A stretch of DNA of 64,000 nucleotides from Mariannaea sp. PMI_226 (Eukaryota; Ascomycota; Sordariomycetes; Hypocreales; Nectriaceae), in contig JANFOG010000008.1 in the NCBI GenBank assembly GCA_024336345.1, forward strand, positions 1,860,001 through 1,924,000. Direction: 5' to 3'. A program made the translations under genes and the position numbers. Below are positions 12,520 to 24,888 of the stretch, piece after piece (within the stretch, counting starts at the first letter, position 1; every line of letters begins with the position of its first letter). Below the pieces are notes generated by a model that saw only the letters and a list, made by a program, of their open reading frames with translations, did no database searches and was not told the DNA's origin.

Positions 12520-15500
12520 TTATCGAGTTGCCTGGCCTCGTCTCTTGGGGTTACCACGGCCAGGTCGCTTCTTGGACGACTTGGCGTTGGTGTCACCGCC
12601 CTCGATGAACTTGATGAGCTCGTCAATACTACGAGAGTCCATCTGAGACGTCTGGGAGGTACGACCCTGAGGAGTGGCAGGGGCAGCCTGAGCCGGAGAA
12701 GCCTTGGCGTTGAATCGAATTCCAGCTCGGAGACGACGAGCCTCGGCATCCTTGGCGTGCTTAGCAATAGAGACAGCATTCTGGGTCAGCTGCTCCAACC
12801 AAGTCTCAGCCTCCTTGGTGTTCCTGTCCTCGGGACCGAGCTCGGCCAGGAAGACGTTGTAGGCTTCGCGCATGCGGTTGACCGCTCCCTTAGAGTCCTG
12901 GTCCAGAGCAAGAGCCTGTGCCAGCTGGAACAGCAGGGTGGCAGAGTTGACAGAGTTCTTACCAAAGACGGACTCGCAAAGGCGCAGCGACTCCTCAAAC
13001 CAGAGGCGGGAGTCATGGTAGGCCTTCAAGTTCTGAAGCATCACGGCACCGTTGTTGATGGTAGTGATGGAATCAGGGTGGCCAGGTCCGTAGATGACCT
13101 TCCACATCTTAAGAGCATGCTTGGAGTAGACCAGAGCGCTCTTGCTGTCACCCAGCTGGTGTAGGAACAAGCTCAGGTTGAGGTAGTTCAGGAGAGTCTC
13201 GGAAGAATCCACGCCAACGGTTCGCTCAGCCACAATAATAGCCTTGCGAGCAAGGTCGACAGCAGCCTCCTTATCATCGAGGTGATAGTAAAGCATAGAC
13301 AAGGTGTTATACACTCGGGCAACCTCGGGGTGGAGAATTCCATAGATTTGCTCATGAAGAGAGAGCGACTCCAGCAGAAGCTCCTGACCAAGCTTCTTCT
13401 GGTCCGAGGACAGAGAGATACGACCAGCCTCCAGCGCCTCTTCAGCAAGGGCACTCCTGGGGGCGGAGTCCTTGATGGTAGGTACCAGGTCGACAATATC
13501 GTCGGGGCTGAAAGTGTGCACGTTGACTGGGGCAGCAACGGCGGGGGGAGGCGACTCGCGACCCTTCTTCTTCTTCTTCTTAGATTCGCCGTTGGCTTGG
13601 CCGTTGGTAGAAGATTGGGCGGGTTGAGTAGCCACGGGAGCTGGTGCCGGGGCGGAAGGATCGGCAGTGAAGGCGTAGTCACGAGCGAGAATCTGAATGC
13701 CCATCTTCAGTGACACTTCACGAAGAAGCTGAGGCAGTCGGATTTTAGAGGCCCAATCTTGATCCAGCTTGTACCTGAATCGCTTAAGAACTTGCTCCTC
13801 GATGCTAGCACGCAGAGTTGCAGGGGTCAGCTCCTCGAAGGACCAGTCGGCATCGGTGTACAGGGTGCGGAGCGAGGGATCGATCTCGGCGACAGGCTTA
13901 GGGTTGTATCCTTCGCCCAAGAGACAGTTCAGCAAGTGAGATGTGCAAGCCGGAATAGCGGGGATGGGCACTTGACGAAGGAATGAGCCGGCAATATGCT
14001 TGAATGATCGGGCAACCATATCTTGGATGCACAGATCCTGGAGGCACTTGAGTTTGTTGTCAGTGCTGAGCTCTGCAACCTTGCCCAGGTAGCGCATGTT
14101 GATACCACGCTTGTGCAGAAGTCGGCTCAGAGACTGGCCGTCCATGGGGAAGCTGATATCAGATTCGGACAGATCGTGGAGCAAACCGGGAATGACCTTT
14201 TCGCGCAGGAAAGCGCCAGCATCCCGAACTGCCTTCTCATCAGCAGCGAACTCGGCCTTCTCTGCATCGGTTTGGGGCACTTGGCCGCTGAAGGCGTCGG
14301 GGTTGAGGGACCAACTGAAGGCGGAGAGATCGGGTTGAGCTGGCTGGGTCTCCTTCTTCTTCACCTTCTTTTCGGTCTTGGATTCCTCATCTTCGTCGCT
14401 CTCTTCGTCGCTGTCTTCCTCACTGGACTCGTCGCTATCTTCGTCGCTCGATTCGTCGCTATCTTCCTCAGACTTCTTCTTCTGCTGCTTCTCCTCCACA
14501 GCCTTCTGCTTCTCCTCAACCTTCTTGGCGGCATCCAGGGCGTAAGTTCTGAGCTCATGACGGTAGACGGTATCGACAAGCTCCGGTCGTAGGACAGTCA
14601 TGCGATGGGGATACTCCTCGCCCTCTTCCAACCAGGTGATGTCCAGAGGAGTGATTCTGTAAAGATCAAGAATATACTTGCGTCCGTCGGTTCCCATCAA
14701 TCCCTTGGTCTCAACGCTAGCTTCCAGGTCGAATCTCTTGCCCTCCTTGTCCCACACGGGGTGCTTCTTGACCTTGAGGGCACTGGAGAGCTGAGCAAAA
14801 CCACCGGCGAAACGCTCGTCCGCAGCCACAACATCCTTGCCATCAACAGCGCCGTAGTCAATCTGATTCTCACCAGGCTCACGCTGCTTGAAGATGCCAG
14901 GAACAATACTCTGGCCGACAATACGCTTACCCATGTAGTCAACGACAGCCGTGGCAGGGGTGAAGAGACCTTCGATATCCAGCTGGTTCACCAGCTTCAC
15001 ACCAGCCACATCCTTACCTGTGGCAACCCTAGCAGCCTCATCACCACCCTCAGAGGTGAAGGTACCGACACCGTCGGCACCAAAGGAGAAGAAGATGTTG
15101 TTGTAAACGAAGATCTGGGCATCCTTGGTCTCAGTAGGGTTCAAGGGGGCAATCTCGCCACGAGCAACCATGACAGCACCCTTAGAAGCGGCATCGTTAT
15201 AGTCAGCAAACAGCTTAGACATCAGACGCTCACGGAAAACTCTGTCGGTGACATTTCCTCGAGGAAGCTCCTTGGCTGACTGGAATTCCTCATTCCAGTC
15301 TCGCAAGGTGTCCGTGTTATCAACGCCGTTAAGCAGGTAAGTCTCCTGAGATCGCGTAGGGTCGGGAAGATGGGTGCACAGGGACGAGGTGGGGGGTGGG
15401 ACCACCCAAGGAGAGGCGGGAATAGAATTGGTGATCTGGAAGGTGGCCAATGGGTCTCGCTGGTTGTTGTAGTCCTGGAGTTTGGCGAAAGACTCGGAAA

Positions 15501-16594
15501 AGGAAGGGGAGATAAGCTCAATCAGCTTCAGAAGAGAGTGGGAGGATTGTCCCTTGGGTGCTGGTCGGGGGAAAGGATCAAACTTGGCGTTGGAAGACTT
15601 GTTGACATAAAAGCCGGAGACGTGGGCGGTGACCTGGTACTGCTCACCCTCGTTGGTGGTGACGATGAGGTATAGCAGATGGCCGCGCTGCTTGAGGTGG
15701 GGGGGAGGGGGGTTCCAGGGCGAAAGAGTAATAGCCTTCAATGTCTTGGGTGCGGGGTCGACCTCGTTGGGGACGAAACTCGTCAGAGAAGGCTCCTCTT
15801 GGAAATTGTAATCCTTGACGGGGATCTCGGCGGATTCGTCGCTGCTCAGCTGAGCCTCGTGGGCAACAGTCTCAAAAAGAGAAAGGCCGGGCATGACACC
15901 TTGAGAAACATCTGAGCGGTTTCCAGCGGCGCCGATAAGCTCGCGGATGCGGACAAGGTGAATTCGAGCCTCCTTCTCAGTGTAGGGATCCTCGACGAGA
16001 TGAATCTTGGGATCGGAACCGATATCGGCCACCTCTCCGAGAGAAGTAAAGTCATTGATTCGCTCGCCGTTGTATTCGAGGTGGAAGCAAGTGTACTGGA
16101 AGGCTGCGGGGAGATCGATGATGGACTGGCGAATTTCGTGAACTTGTTCCTGAGTCGACACCTGTAGGTTTGCATGAGCAATTGCAACATGTAGCAACGG
16201 AAAGGTTTCAAGTCTCTTAATGACTGACCATAATCTGTATGGGTTCTCTTCCATCAGGCAGGATCACATTGAGGTTGACCAGGGCTGTTCACAAAGTGGT
16301 GTTAGTAGCCGGGTCGACGGACGGACGGATTAGGATCGGTCAAAAAAGTACATTCAACAGCGGCATCCCCCTCGGGAGCAGTCAAAGTGTTTTCCGGCTC
16401 CTCGCTCGCGGCCGCGGCGGCTGTAGCACAAGTTAATTCCTGACATTTTGGTATAATGACGAGGGGTGGAGGGGTGTCGTGTGTGCTTGTGTGTGTGTGT
16501 GTGTGTGTGCATATTGTGCGGGAAACTTTTTGGGTGATTTTTTTTTTTTTTACTTACCTGGCGCAGCAGCTGGAGGGACGGGATCGGAAGCCAT
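12520..16594 (-). CDS. clu1: Clustered mitochondria protein Clu1/eIF3-associated (CluA)
   Basis: Four exons on the minus strand: 16558-16594, 16352-16420, 16229-16284 and 12520-16161, giving 1267 residues, typical for fungal Clu1. The order is: an N-terminal CLU_N ubiquitin-like part (VNLNVILPDGRE, then VSTQEQVHEIRQSI); the CLU domain near residues 330-560 (DWNEEFQSAKELPRG, then GIFKQREPGENQIDYG); an acidic Ser/Asp/Glu spacer; an eIF3-p135-like middle; and tetratricopeptide repeats from about 985 to 1180 (HPEVARVYNTLSMLYYHL and following). The tail is basic (KKRPGRGNPKRRGQ). Clu1 binds mRNAs for mitochondrial proteins and its loss makes mitochondria clump. The start ATG lies in a 37-nt exon; three short 5' introns then one long exon. 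Confidence 0.96.
16489..16509. repeat. (GT)n microsatellite in clu1 intron 1
   Basis: An almost pure GT run, followed at 16539-16551 by a T-run, both inside the first intron (16421-16557). Confidence 0.95.
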
Positions 16595-17191
16595 TTTTTT
16601 CCTCTTTTTTTTTCAATTCAAATAGAAAGAAAGAAAAGAACAAGAAGACAATATTCAGACAAGAGAGGGAGAAAAGAAACCAGGCATGGGGAGAGGCACT
16701 GGCGGAAGATAGTATGCAACTAAAAGCGGTGGACAGGAGGAGAAGTCGAAAAAAATTGACGGCTATTGATGTGCAACTTTGACGGCAATGGCCCGGTCGG
16801 TAGGGAAGCCGCAGCTGGGGGCTAACCGGACCGTCCTTGAGTACCCAGGACAGCCGAGATACCTCTCAGCTTCGCTGCGGCCCACCAGTTGCGCTTGTAG
16901 CCCACAGGTACTCCGGCCGGCTACGCCTTTGGCGCACGCGGTTAAAGCTTTGCCCCAGATATTCGAGTTACCGCTAGTCCGAGATTGGAAATAAGTAAAC
17001 ACTTCTCATGACAACCTACGTCCAGCTACTTAACATTTGTTTGTCATTGTTCACTTGATCTCTGTTACAGCATCAAATACACAGTAATTACTTGCATTTT
17101 TCTTGGCCGATGCGTATTTTTTTCAGTATACAATAATTCTGGAATGTCCGTTGGTTAGTTTATTCATATCCCCCATCCTGTCGCTTTCGCC
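16595..17191. promoter_or_regulatory. Divergent promoter of clu1 and the 919-residue protein gene
   Basis: About 0.6 kb, A/G-rich next to clu1. No gene or named element recognised. Confidence 0.55.
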
Positions 17192-19951
17192 ATGATCGAT
17201 ACAACCCTCCCCTCTCCCTCGGCGCATCGAATGATTCCCGACAAAGCTCGCAACCAGACAAAGGGTGAAGCTCGGCCATGGACTGCCACGCGATGCAATC
17301 GATTACTTCGTCAACTTCAATGCCGGCTGGGAGCACTACGTAAGCTAGTTCAAGAAGCCCGTCAGCCATCATCCACAAGGAGCACGGCCAAGCGAACCGG
17401 TTCAGATGATGGTGCACTCTCAAGACCCTCGAAACGCACTCGATACACATACGCGCAACGCCGATCAACCACATCCAATACCATCAAGTCGAACGCGACT
17501 ATCACCACACCTCCGAGGTCCGTACGAACTTTTGGTACCATGAATTTGGGTCGTACCTCTCCAGCCACGGGACGTGTTGACTTTCCTACACCCTTGTTTC
17601 GCAAGATTTGCTCCCAGCCTACGACATCCAGCTGTTCGCCCAAAAAGGACAAAATATCGGGCCCAACAGCCGCATCACTTCTTGTGAAACTCCAATCGAT
17701 CCGACGTCTCGCCCCAGAGGGCCACTATCGCATATATGAAACTATATTTGGATGGCTCAACGGTCTTTTACGGAGCACAGAAGCCAATCTACCAGTCCCT
17801 CACCCCAAGAGCCTACTTGGTTTGTGCCTCCGTAAAGTACCTGCAGCCCTGGCTGAGATTGAGGCGTGGGATCGTCACGTCGCGGAGGAGAATGGGACCC
17901 AGTCCGCATGGGATACATCAAACGCTTCTGTCGAGCTCTACGGGCAGCTCGAATCGTTCGGATCAGCAGAATTGGGATGGATGCCGTTGAGACATGTTGT
18001 GCGGGCGCATGCACTGTCAATTCTGGTAAAGGCCGTGAGCGAAGGACTCTTTGAGCCAGAATTTATCAGTCTACTTGCCGAGCTCTACCTGAGTTTCATG
18101 TGCGAAGAAGATGCGGTTGCAATCGTCGCAAGTATTCCATCTCAAGTAGCAAAGCCGAGAAGCTCGCTGAATACTCTTGACGCTGTTAGTGGGTTACAAC
18201 CAGTAGCTGCTATTTTGGGAAGTTTGAAGGGCGAAAGCAAACCACGAGCGGTGTTTGATTGCTTGTCAAGCCTTATCAAGAGTGGCAAGCTGCCCTTGGA
18301 ATGGTTATACACCAAGGGCTTCCGAGGTGTGTGGGCAGCGACTCTGGAAGCTCTATCTACAAGGACACCAGAGCCTTCAGCCATTGACTTCACGTGCATG
18401 GTGATAGAGCTGCTCTCGCTGAAGACGACAACGAAAAATGACAATGATACAAACCAGAAGACAAAGAAGCAGGCATTGGTAAACATCGTAGCGGGACTGA
18501 CGGCCACGGCGATCGCCTTTGGAGGCAGTTACGCGTCAGCAACCAAGGAGGTAGCCAGGAGGCTGATACATCTGCTAGATCGTTGCGTCAATGAGTTGCA
18601 GCGCAAGAGCAAGACTATCGATGGAGGTAGCCTCTTGGCCCTGGCCTTGGCACGATACATCGCCGTAGCTGAGAGCAAATGCGTGAGCGCAGCCATACGT
18701 CAAGAGGCGGAGGTGGAGTGCAAACAAATGCTCTTGGGTCAGAAGGGCGTCTCATCGCAGGCACAATATCGAGAAGCTTTGTTTCTTGTGAGTTCCACGG
18801 CTCAGTGTCAGGGACGTGCATGTAGCATTGCATGTCATGATGCATTGTCTTGGATCTGCACTGTACTTGAACGTCTCAAACTTCCTGACTGGTTACGTGG
18901 GGGGTTACGCGTGGACGGAGCTTTTCTTTTGGCTCAGAAGACCAACAATTTACGAGATCTCGCTTTTGCCGAGAAGCTGCCCGTGGCTAACAAGGACCTG
19001 ATCGGAACTAACACGGTATTCTCAGGGTGGCGATGGGAGGAGGGCATTAGCGAATGGGTCTTCTTAGACCCAGGATCTGAAACACGAAACGAAAAAGGAA
19101 ATGCAACCAGAAACGAGAATGACAGTGACAGTTTACTCGAAACAGACAGCAAAGGTCGGCTCCGGCAAGAATTAGAGCGGGGCTATGCGTGGACGGGAGA
19201 ACAGCAAGGGACGGAGCGAAGACGCAGCAGAAATGGTACGAGCGACCAGGATGAGGAGGATATCGAAACCGAAAATCAAAGCCATCGAGAACCAGACCGT
19301 GACCAAGATGATAGTGGGGATGAACTCAGTGGCGATTGGGAAGACGACCTGACCGGCATTTGTGGACTGGCCGTGGGGAATGCGGCCCGAACAAACATTG
19401 TGACCAGTGGCAATGGCGATGCAAGAAGGCAGACGGTTGGAAAAGGGAGCATCACTGGAGTCCCTAACTGGATTGTTGAAAAGAAGAATGCTCGAGCTGG
19501 GAGCTTCGTCACAGCTGCAACGACGAAACTGGCGACAAAGAAGATGGGCGGCAAAAGAGGGCGGCTCATTGGTGGTATTTGCGACGGGAAGCAAAAATGT
19601 CTTGCGTTGCCAATATCGAAGTCAGATGCACTGCGGCCAAAGATGGGGGCCAGATTGCCGTTGCCGTCGTCGCCGTTGCCATCACCGTCACTGGCGTCTC
19701 GATTGCAGTCTCAGTTGCCGTCACAGCCGCAACCGAAGCCACAATTGCAATCACCGTTACAAGCGCTCGGCACCGCAGATGCAGATGCAGAGGCAAAGGG
19801 ACGTAAACGTGGGCCACGGCCAACCAAGGCAACCAAGCGCGTGGGCACACGGACGCAGCCAAGCACCAGGGGTATGTGGCTTAGGAGAGTGTCACAGGGG
19901 GGTGGTGGCAATTGTGACGTTGGATACGATGATTGGGATGAACTGATCTAG
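17192..19951 (+). CDS. Conserved fungal protein of unknown function (919 aa, intronless)
   Basis: A single open frame of 919 residues from ATG 17192 to TAG 19949. The first 165 residues are basic and Ser/Thr-rich and probably disordered. Residues about 166-620 are helical and hydrophobic (for example EALFLVSSTAQ, then CSIACHDALSWICTVLERL), giving the look of an all-alpha repeat scaffold. A sharp motif GWRWEEGISEWVFLDPG closes this part, and I recall that such a WRWEEGISEWV element is shared by uncharacterised proteins of other filamentous ascomycetes. Then comes a charged acidic region, a basic KK/GKRGR region and a low-complexity Pro/Leu/Gln/Ser stretch near 840-880, ending DDWDELI. Basic clusters suggest nuclear location. 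No catalytic motif was found, and the function is unknown. Confidence 0.85.
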   Translation: MIDTTLPSPSAHRMIPDKARNQTKGEARPWTATRCNRLLRQLQCRLGALRKLVQEARQPSSTRSTAKRTGSDDGALSRPSKRTRYTYAQRRSTTSNTIKSNATITTPPRSVRTFGTMNLGRTSPATGRVDFPTPLFRKICSQPTTSSCSPKKDKISGPTAASLLVKLQSIRRLAPEGHYRIYETIFGWLNGLLRSTEANLPVPHPKSLLGLCLRKVPAALAEIEAWDRHVAEENGTQSAWDTSNASVELYGQLESFGSAELGWMPLRHVVRAHALSILVKAVSEGLFEPEFISLLAELYLSFMCEEDAVAIVASIPSQVAKPRSSLNTLDAVSGLQPVAAILGSLKGESKPRAVFDCLSSLIKSGKLPLEWLYTKGFRGVWAATLEALSTRTPEPSAIDFTCMVIELLSLKTTTKNDNDTNQKTKKQALVNIVAGLTATAIAFGGSYASATKEVARRLIHLLDRCVNELQRKSKTIDGGSLLALALARYIAVAESKCVSAAIRQEAEVECKQMLLGQKGVSSQAQYREALFLVSSTAQCQGRACSIACHDALSWICTVLERLKLPDWLRGGLRVDGAFLLAQKTNNLRDLAFAEKLPVANKDLIGTNTVFSGWRWEEGISEWVFLDPGSETRNEKGNATRNENDSDSLLETDSKGRLRQELERGYAWTGEQQGTERRRSRNGTSDQDEEDIETENQSHREPDRDQDDSGDELSGDWEDDLTGICGLAVGNAARTNIVTSGNGDARRQTVGKGSITGVPNWIVEKKNARAGSFVTAATTKLATKKMGGKRGRLIGGICDGKQKCLALPISKSDALRPKMGARLPLPSSPLPSPSLASRLQSQLPSQPQPKPQLQSPLQALGTADADAEAKGRKRGPRPTKATKRVGTRTQPSTRGMWLRRVSQGGGGNCDVGYDDWDELI

Positions 19952-21567
19952 ATGGAAGAATAGTTGGTTACGAATGGGTAATTAGCGTTTCTCAGGTTTA
20001 CATCCCGATGACTGTGCTTTTTTTGCAGTAATTTTTATTTTTTTCCTCTTTTCCTCTCGTGACCAGAGAGGCATGGAGAACAACCAACGGTGTGATCTGT
20101 ACTACTGCAACTTGTATACTCCGTAGAAGCTGGAAAGTGAGAGCTAAAAGTCGAGTGAAGCTGGTTCGACAGAAGGATTGGACCCCTCGGGAGCCAGTAT
20201 GGTGGTGGGTCACCAGCCACTTGAAACCGCCGGCGGTTTTGTCAATGGCCAATCAGGGGCTTGAAAGTTTGCTGGTTGAGACTTGGCATCCAATCAAAAG
20301 CGCAAATTGTTCCCTACATTCCCAAATGTGGCTTGACTCGAATGCCTTTCTTCCCTCGCGAATCAACCCCAAATGGATCTTCAGAACAATATCGTTGTGC
20401 TTTCAGCTTCGTTAATCTCATGGCGGATGATCTATTCCTGGGGTCGAAAAGAGTTATCAATCGTATACGAAGCCTTGTGCGAAATAGTTACATACTAACT
20501 AGGGGCAGGGTAGTGTCCTAACATTTGCAGCATGAATCTTGGACGCATGGTTGTCTACTTCATACAAACCCAAAAGCAAAGCTTTGAACAACTAGTAATC
20601 CAGCACGTATTAATTGCCGGGTAATTATTGAATTCAATAAATTTGATCGCTGCCCTTGTTTCAGGCCCAGCCACGGAGCGATCCTGGTCCATTGCGCTTG
20701 GAACCCACCGCGGCTCAACCAGCTGCTTCTGGGAGCCCCGAAACAGCCATTTTGCCTCTTCCAGGGGGGTCGCGCCAGAAGAGAAGCGGAGAGCCACTGC
20801 TCGGAATTGGCGTGCATGCCTCTCGCCAACCACAGGCTGGGGATGCGTCACACAAGGTCGCTCCCTGTGCAATGGCGACGGGCCCTTACAGTAGTTGAGG
20901 ATATGCAGCCTCCCGAATAGCAGAATGAGTCTCAGACTATGGAGTTCTGGAGCCCGAATTTACGTAGTCATAGTAAATCTCAAACCATCTATTGTTCCGT
21001 TTGGTTTGATATAATTCTCCCGTTTCAAGCCATTTTCCCCCGTTCCCCGTTTCCCGTTTCCCGTTTTCTCTCGATCTTCTGCTCATCCCATCCATCTCTC
21101 CCACCCCTCCCCTAGTCCCCTGTCTCCGTTTCGTCTGCCTTAATTCCCTCCAAGTGTTTCCTTTAAACATTGTTCGAGGCTATTGGATGACATACACCCC
21201 CTTCCAGTTTCTCTCTTTCTCTTTCTCTCCTCTCTCCTCTCCCCCTACCACCACCACCTCTTCTATTTACTCTCCCATCCCTCAACTCACCTTTAGTCAC
21301 TCGTGTTCGCTCTGGGGTGTTTTTATTCCATCGCTTCTTTTTTTCTCTTCTCTTCTCTTCTTGTTGACGTTGCCCTTGCCGTCACTTGCTTGGTGTTTGG
21401 TCAACATTCATTTTCTCCCTTTTCTTCTTCTTCCCGCTCTTCTTCTCCTCGCATTGTGACCCCGCGGTGACTTTGCTCATTTCTATTCTCTTGGCCTTTC
21501 TTCACGACCTAAGCCGTATATTTTATTTTTAACCAACTCTATTTTCTTTCTCTTTCTTACCGCCAAC
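19952..21567. promoter_or_regulatory. Intergenic and pyrimidine-rich leader before the ferric-reductase-like gene
   Basis: No gene supported. From about 21030 to the ATG at 21568 the plus strand is strongly C/T-rich, as in the long leaders of highly expressed fungal genes, and includes CCCGTTT-type repeats at 21038-21066. A TACTCCGTAG word sits at 20117-20126. Confidence 0.5.
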
Positions 21568-23455
21568 ATGACTTCCGGAGCTGGCTCTCAGGACGCCAAG
21601 GAGGCTGCTGCCATGTTCGACAAGCTGGGCGAGATCTCCAACGAACAACTCTCAAACTATCTATTCATCATTTGTGGCGCCATCTCCGTTGCCGTCATCG
21701 TCTGGAGGCTCACCGATGTGATAAACAAGCTTGTTCGAAAAATCGCCGGCCTCAACAATGACCGCCAAAGATATTTTACCATCCCATCACCGAACTTCGC
21801 CGCCCTCAAACGACATCTTCTGTACGCCCCAATCCTCAACAAGAGACACAACCGAGAGATTCAATTGAGTTCCGCCGTCAACATTGGTACACTGCCTACT
21901 CGCTTCCAGATGCTGTTCCTCACAGCCTACTTCGCCGTCAATGTGATTTTTTGTGTCATCGAGATCCCCTTTGCCGAAACTGTCGATATTGCTGCTGCTC
22001 AGATTCGTAACCGCGCTGGTGTCCTGTCCACTCTCAACATGGTGCGCCCCATTGTTCATCTACATCCATTGTTTGCTTGTTAGCTAACGAGATATCAAAG
22101 ATCCCCCTCATCATCCTAGCTGGACGCAACAATCCTCTTATTCCGCTGCTTGGAATTTCGTTTGATACCTACATTTTGCTCCACCGATGGTTTGGCCGTA
22201 TCGCCATCCTAGAGGCCCTTGTCCACACTCTCGCCCACTTCGCCAAGTCCCACTGGACTATGGCATCTCTGGAGGCTGTGATGAAGGTCCCATTGCTTGG
22301 TTGGGGTCTAGTGGTTAGTTTACCACCGTCGTCACTATTCTCAATTGTTTGAAAATGTGTCACTAATTTTTGCATTCCCAGGCGACTTGTGCGTTTGTTG
22401 CCATCGGTATTCAGGCATACAGCCCCATTCGACACGCCTTTTACGAAACGTTCAAGGTCCTCCATATTTCATTGGTTATTCTCGCCATTTATGGCTTATG
22501 GATTCACTTTGATTTGATTGCTCAAGGAGGCGATGGAAAGTATCTCACCTGGCTCAAAGTAGTCATTGCTCTCTGGGGCTTTGACCGTGTTGCTCGTGTC
22601 GTCCGCACGCTCTTTTCCCATTTGGGTGGCTCTCGTTCACGCACCGTCGTCGAAGCTCTTCCTGGCAACGCTATCCGCCTGACCACAACTCTAGCTCGCC
22701 CTTGGAGCACTCGCCCTGGACAGCACGCCTACCTTTACATGCCCAGCATCAGCCTCTGGCAGTCTCATCCCTTCTCCATTGCCTGGGTCGATGGCGTGGA
22801 GGATCCGAAGAACGAGAGACTGGCAAGCACCCGACAGGATCTCATGGGACCGGAGCAAATGCGTGTGTCGTACGTTATTCGTGCACGAACTGGATTCACC
22901 GAAAATTTGTACAAGAAGGCTTTGGCCGCGCCTGGCGGACGACTGGAGACAACATGCTACTCTGAAGGACCTTATGGTGGCACACACAGCTTGGATTCTT
23001 TCGGTAGTGTAGTACTCTTTGCTGGAGGTGTTGGCATTACGCACCAGGTCCCCTATATTCAGAGACTTGTTGCTGGATTCGCCGACGGTACAGTAGCAAC
23101 CCGGAGAATTCTTCTCGTCTGGACGATCCAGAGCCCCGAACACTTGGAGTGGATCCGCCCATGGATGACTGAGATTCTCGCCATGGAGCGACGAAGGGAT
23201 GTGCTGCGAATTATGCTCTTTGTCAGTCAGCCTCGCTCCACCAAGGAAATCCACAGCCCCTCAGCTACCGTACAAATGTTCCCCGGCCGTCCCAACATCA
23301 ATACAATCCTTTCTATGGAACAGGAGCATCAGGTTGGAGCCATGGCTGTTACAGTTTGTGGACCCGGTGCTCTCAGTGATGAAGTCCGTCAGGCGGTTCG
23401 GTGGCGACAGAATCGCACCAGCATTGACTTCATTGAGGAGGCTTTTACTTGGTAG
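21568..23455 (+). CDS. Ferric/cupric reductase-like transmembrane flavocytochrome
   Basis: Three exons: 21568-22041, 22101-22313 and 22382-23455, giving 586 residues. The acceptor of intron 1 was placed at 22100, using GCTAACG at 22083 as branch point, because this restores VNM-IPL-LAGRNNPLI-like family sequence. The ferric reductase domain has two His pairs with the expected 13-residue spacing, His186/His200 and His257/His271, to hold two haems in the membrane. An FAD-binding part (HPFSIAWV) and an NADPH-binding part (VVLFAGGVGITHQVPYI, then VCGPGALSDEVRQAV) follow, ending in the usual aromatic SIDFIEEAFTW. It moves electrons from NADPH across the membrane to metal ions or oxygen. Whether the substrate is iron, copper or oxygen cannot be read from the sequence. 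No secretion signal was noted; a first membrane segment is at about 29-48. Confidence 0.93.
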
Positions 23456-24888
23456 AAACCGACCATGTCCGGTTTTTTCCCCTTTTCGCCCATGTACATA
23501 GCTAGGATGGCTTTCATAAAGCAGATCTCGCCCGAGAATATACCAGCGACTTGGCCAGTCCTTGTCCAATTACCTTGGAGGTTTAAAATTATCATGTATC
23601 TATATTCTATTTCACGGCCTCGGTGCCAATGATCAAACCGAGATAAACCCAGATAGCCAGCAGTCTGTCTCAAATAAGAGATTTCTGACCCAATCTTGAC
23701 ATGAAATGATGCGAGAATGAGAATAATGATTTCGTCCAAAAAAACAACATCCAAACGTATGCGTCCGCCTCAACAATTGACAAGGAGACGTGTTCAGCTC
23801 TATCAGGCGGTCAAAGTATGAAGCGTTGTGGAAAGTGAGCAGGAAAGTCGGAGAAACGCATCGTGCCATACCATGTGTCACACGAAATCAGGTCCTCGCG
23901 TCGACAAGATGCATGCATGCAAAGCTCCTTCGTTTAGGCTCCTCATTTCCGTGCGTCCAAGCTCATCCCCTGGTCGTTTCCTCTGAACAAGGAATCGACA
24001 AGATGATGGTTCAAAACGGAACAAACGATCCGATCCACTAAACGGAAAAGATGACAGACAAACCAGCCTCCGTTTCTTGTATCAAATCGAGGAAGGGAGG
24101 TTCTGAGACGAATGGCAGGTGATCAAATGCGTCCCTGATTCAACAAATCAGAGTATGCCAGGGCGCCAGGGCGGCAAGAGCTTGCTGAACAAGACGTGGC
24201 TGAGGATGCCCTTTCAGGCCGCAATTGATGATAGGTGAAGAAAGGAGCAAACCCTGATGTAGTTATGCATAGATAGACAATCCTGCAGGACAGGATTGTC
24301 TGCCTGCCTAATCATTGTCAACTCTGTATTCTACGTATATACGGAGGGCTCCGTGTAAGTCAGACATTTGCCCCATGTAAGCTTGCCCTCGTGATGATGT
24401 TGGATAAGACGATAAGAGAGCTTGAGGTACGTACTCACTCATAAATACATAGTAAGATACGTACCTATCAAGGTAAGCCTCGTGCCTATTGACATCATCC
24501 CCCGCCCCCCGCAATCCGAAACCCGACCCTTTCCCAAAGCCCATTTCAATAGCTGCCTATCAAGATAAGATAAAGTCCCACCAATAGAAACCCGCCAAAA
24601 TAGACCCGGCTAACGGGTGCCCCGTTATGCACGTCCTGCGCCATCGGGCCCAGCCAAGCGTCGCGAGGCAGTCACTCGGTCCCTCGTGACGTGCCTGCGA
24701 CCGTAGTAGTTAGTCTCACGGAGCTGTGGCTTCTTCCTTCGAACTGCCTTTATTGAACTCTCTCCTCTCCTCATCCATCCACACTCCAACATCTAACTCT
24801 CCAGCACATACAATCCGCTTCTGTTGAATCCCGAAATACCATCCGAATTCCCTGCTTTTGCGACGCCGCTTGGTGTCATCTTATCGCA
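23456..24888. promoter_or_regulatory. Intergenic before the SLC35F6-like gene
   Basis: No gene supported. Includes a perfect 11-bp stem hairpin at 24275-24301 and pyrimidine-rich leader sequence from about 24730 onward. Confidence 0.5.
24275..24301. repeat. Perfect 11-bp inverted repeat with 5-nt loop
   Basis: Arms AGACAATCCTG (24275-24285) and CAGGATTGTCT (24291-24301) are exact reverse complements around CAGGA. It lies 820 bp past the ferric-reductase-like gene and 590 bp before the next start. Confidence 0.9.

Noticed and set aside
14023..15279. Two long plus-strand frames opposite clu1
   Set aside because: Antisense shadows of a conserved exon with strong codon bias; the Leu/Val-rich stretch mirrors the Glu/Lys-rich spacer.
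20555..20872. 105-codon minus-strand frame
   Set aside because: No motif and no codon pattern; in an intergenic region next to a pyrimidine-rich leader.
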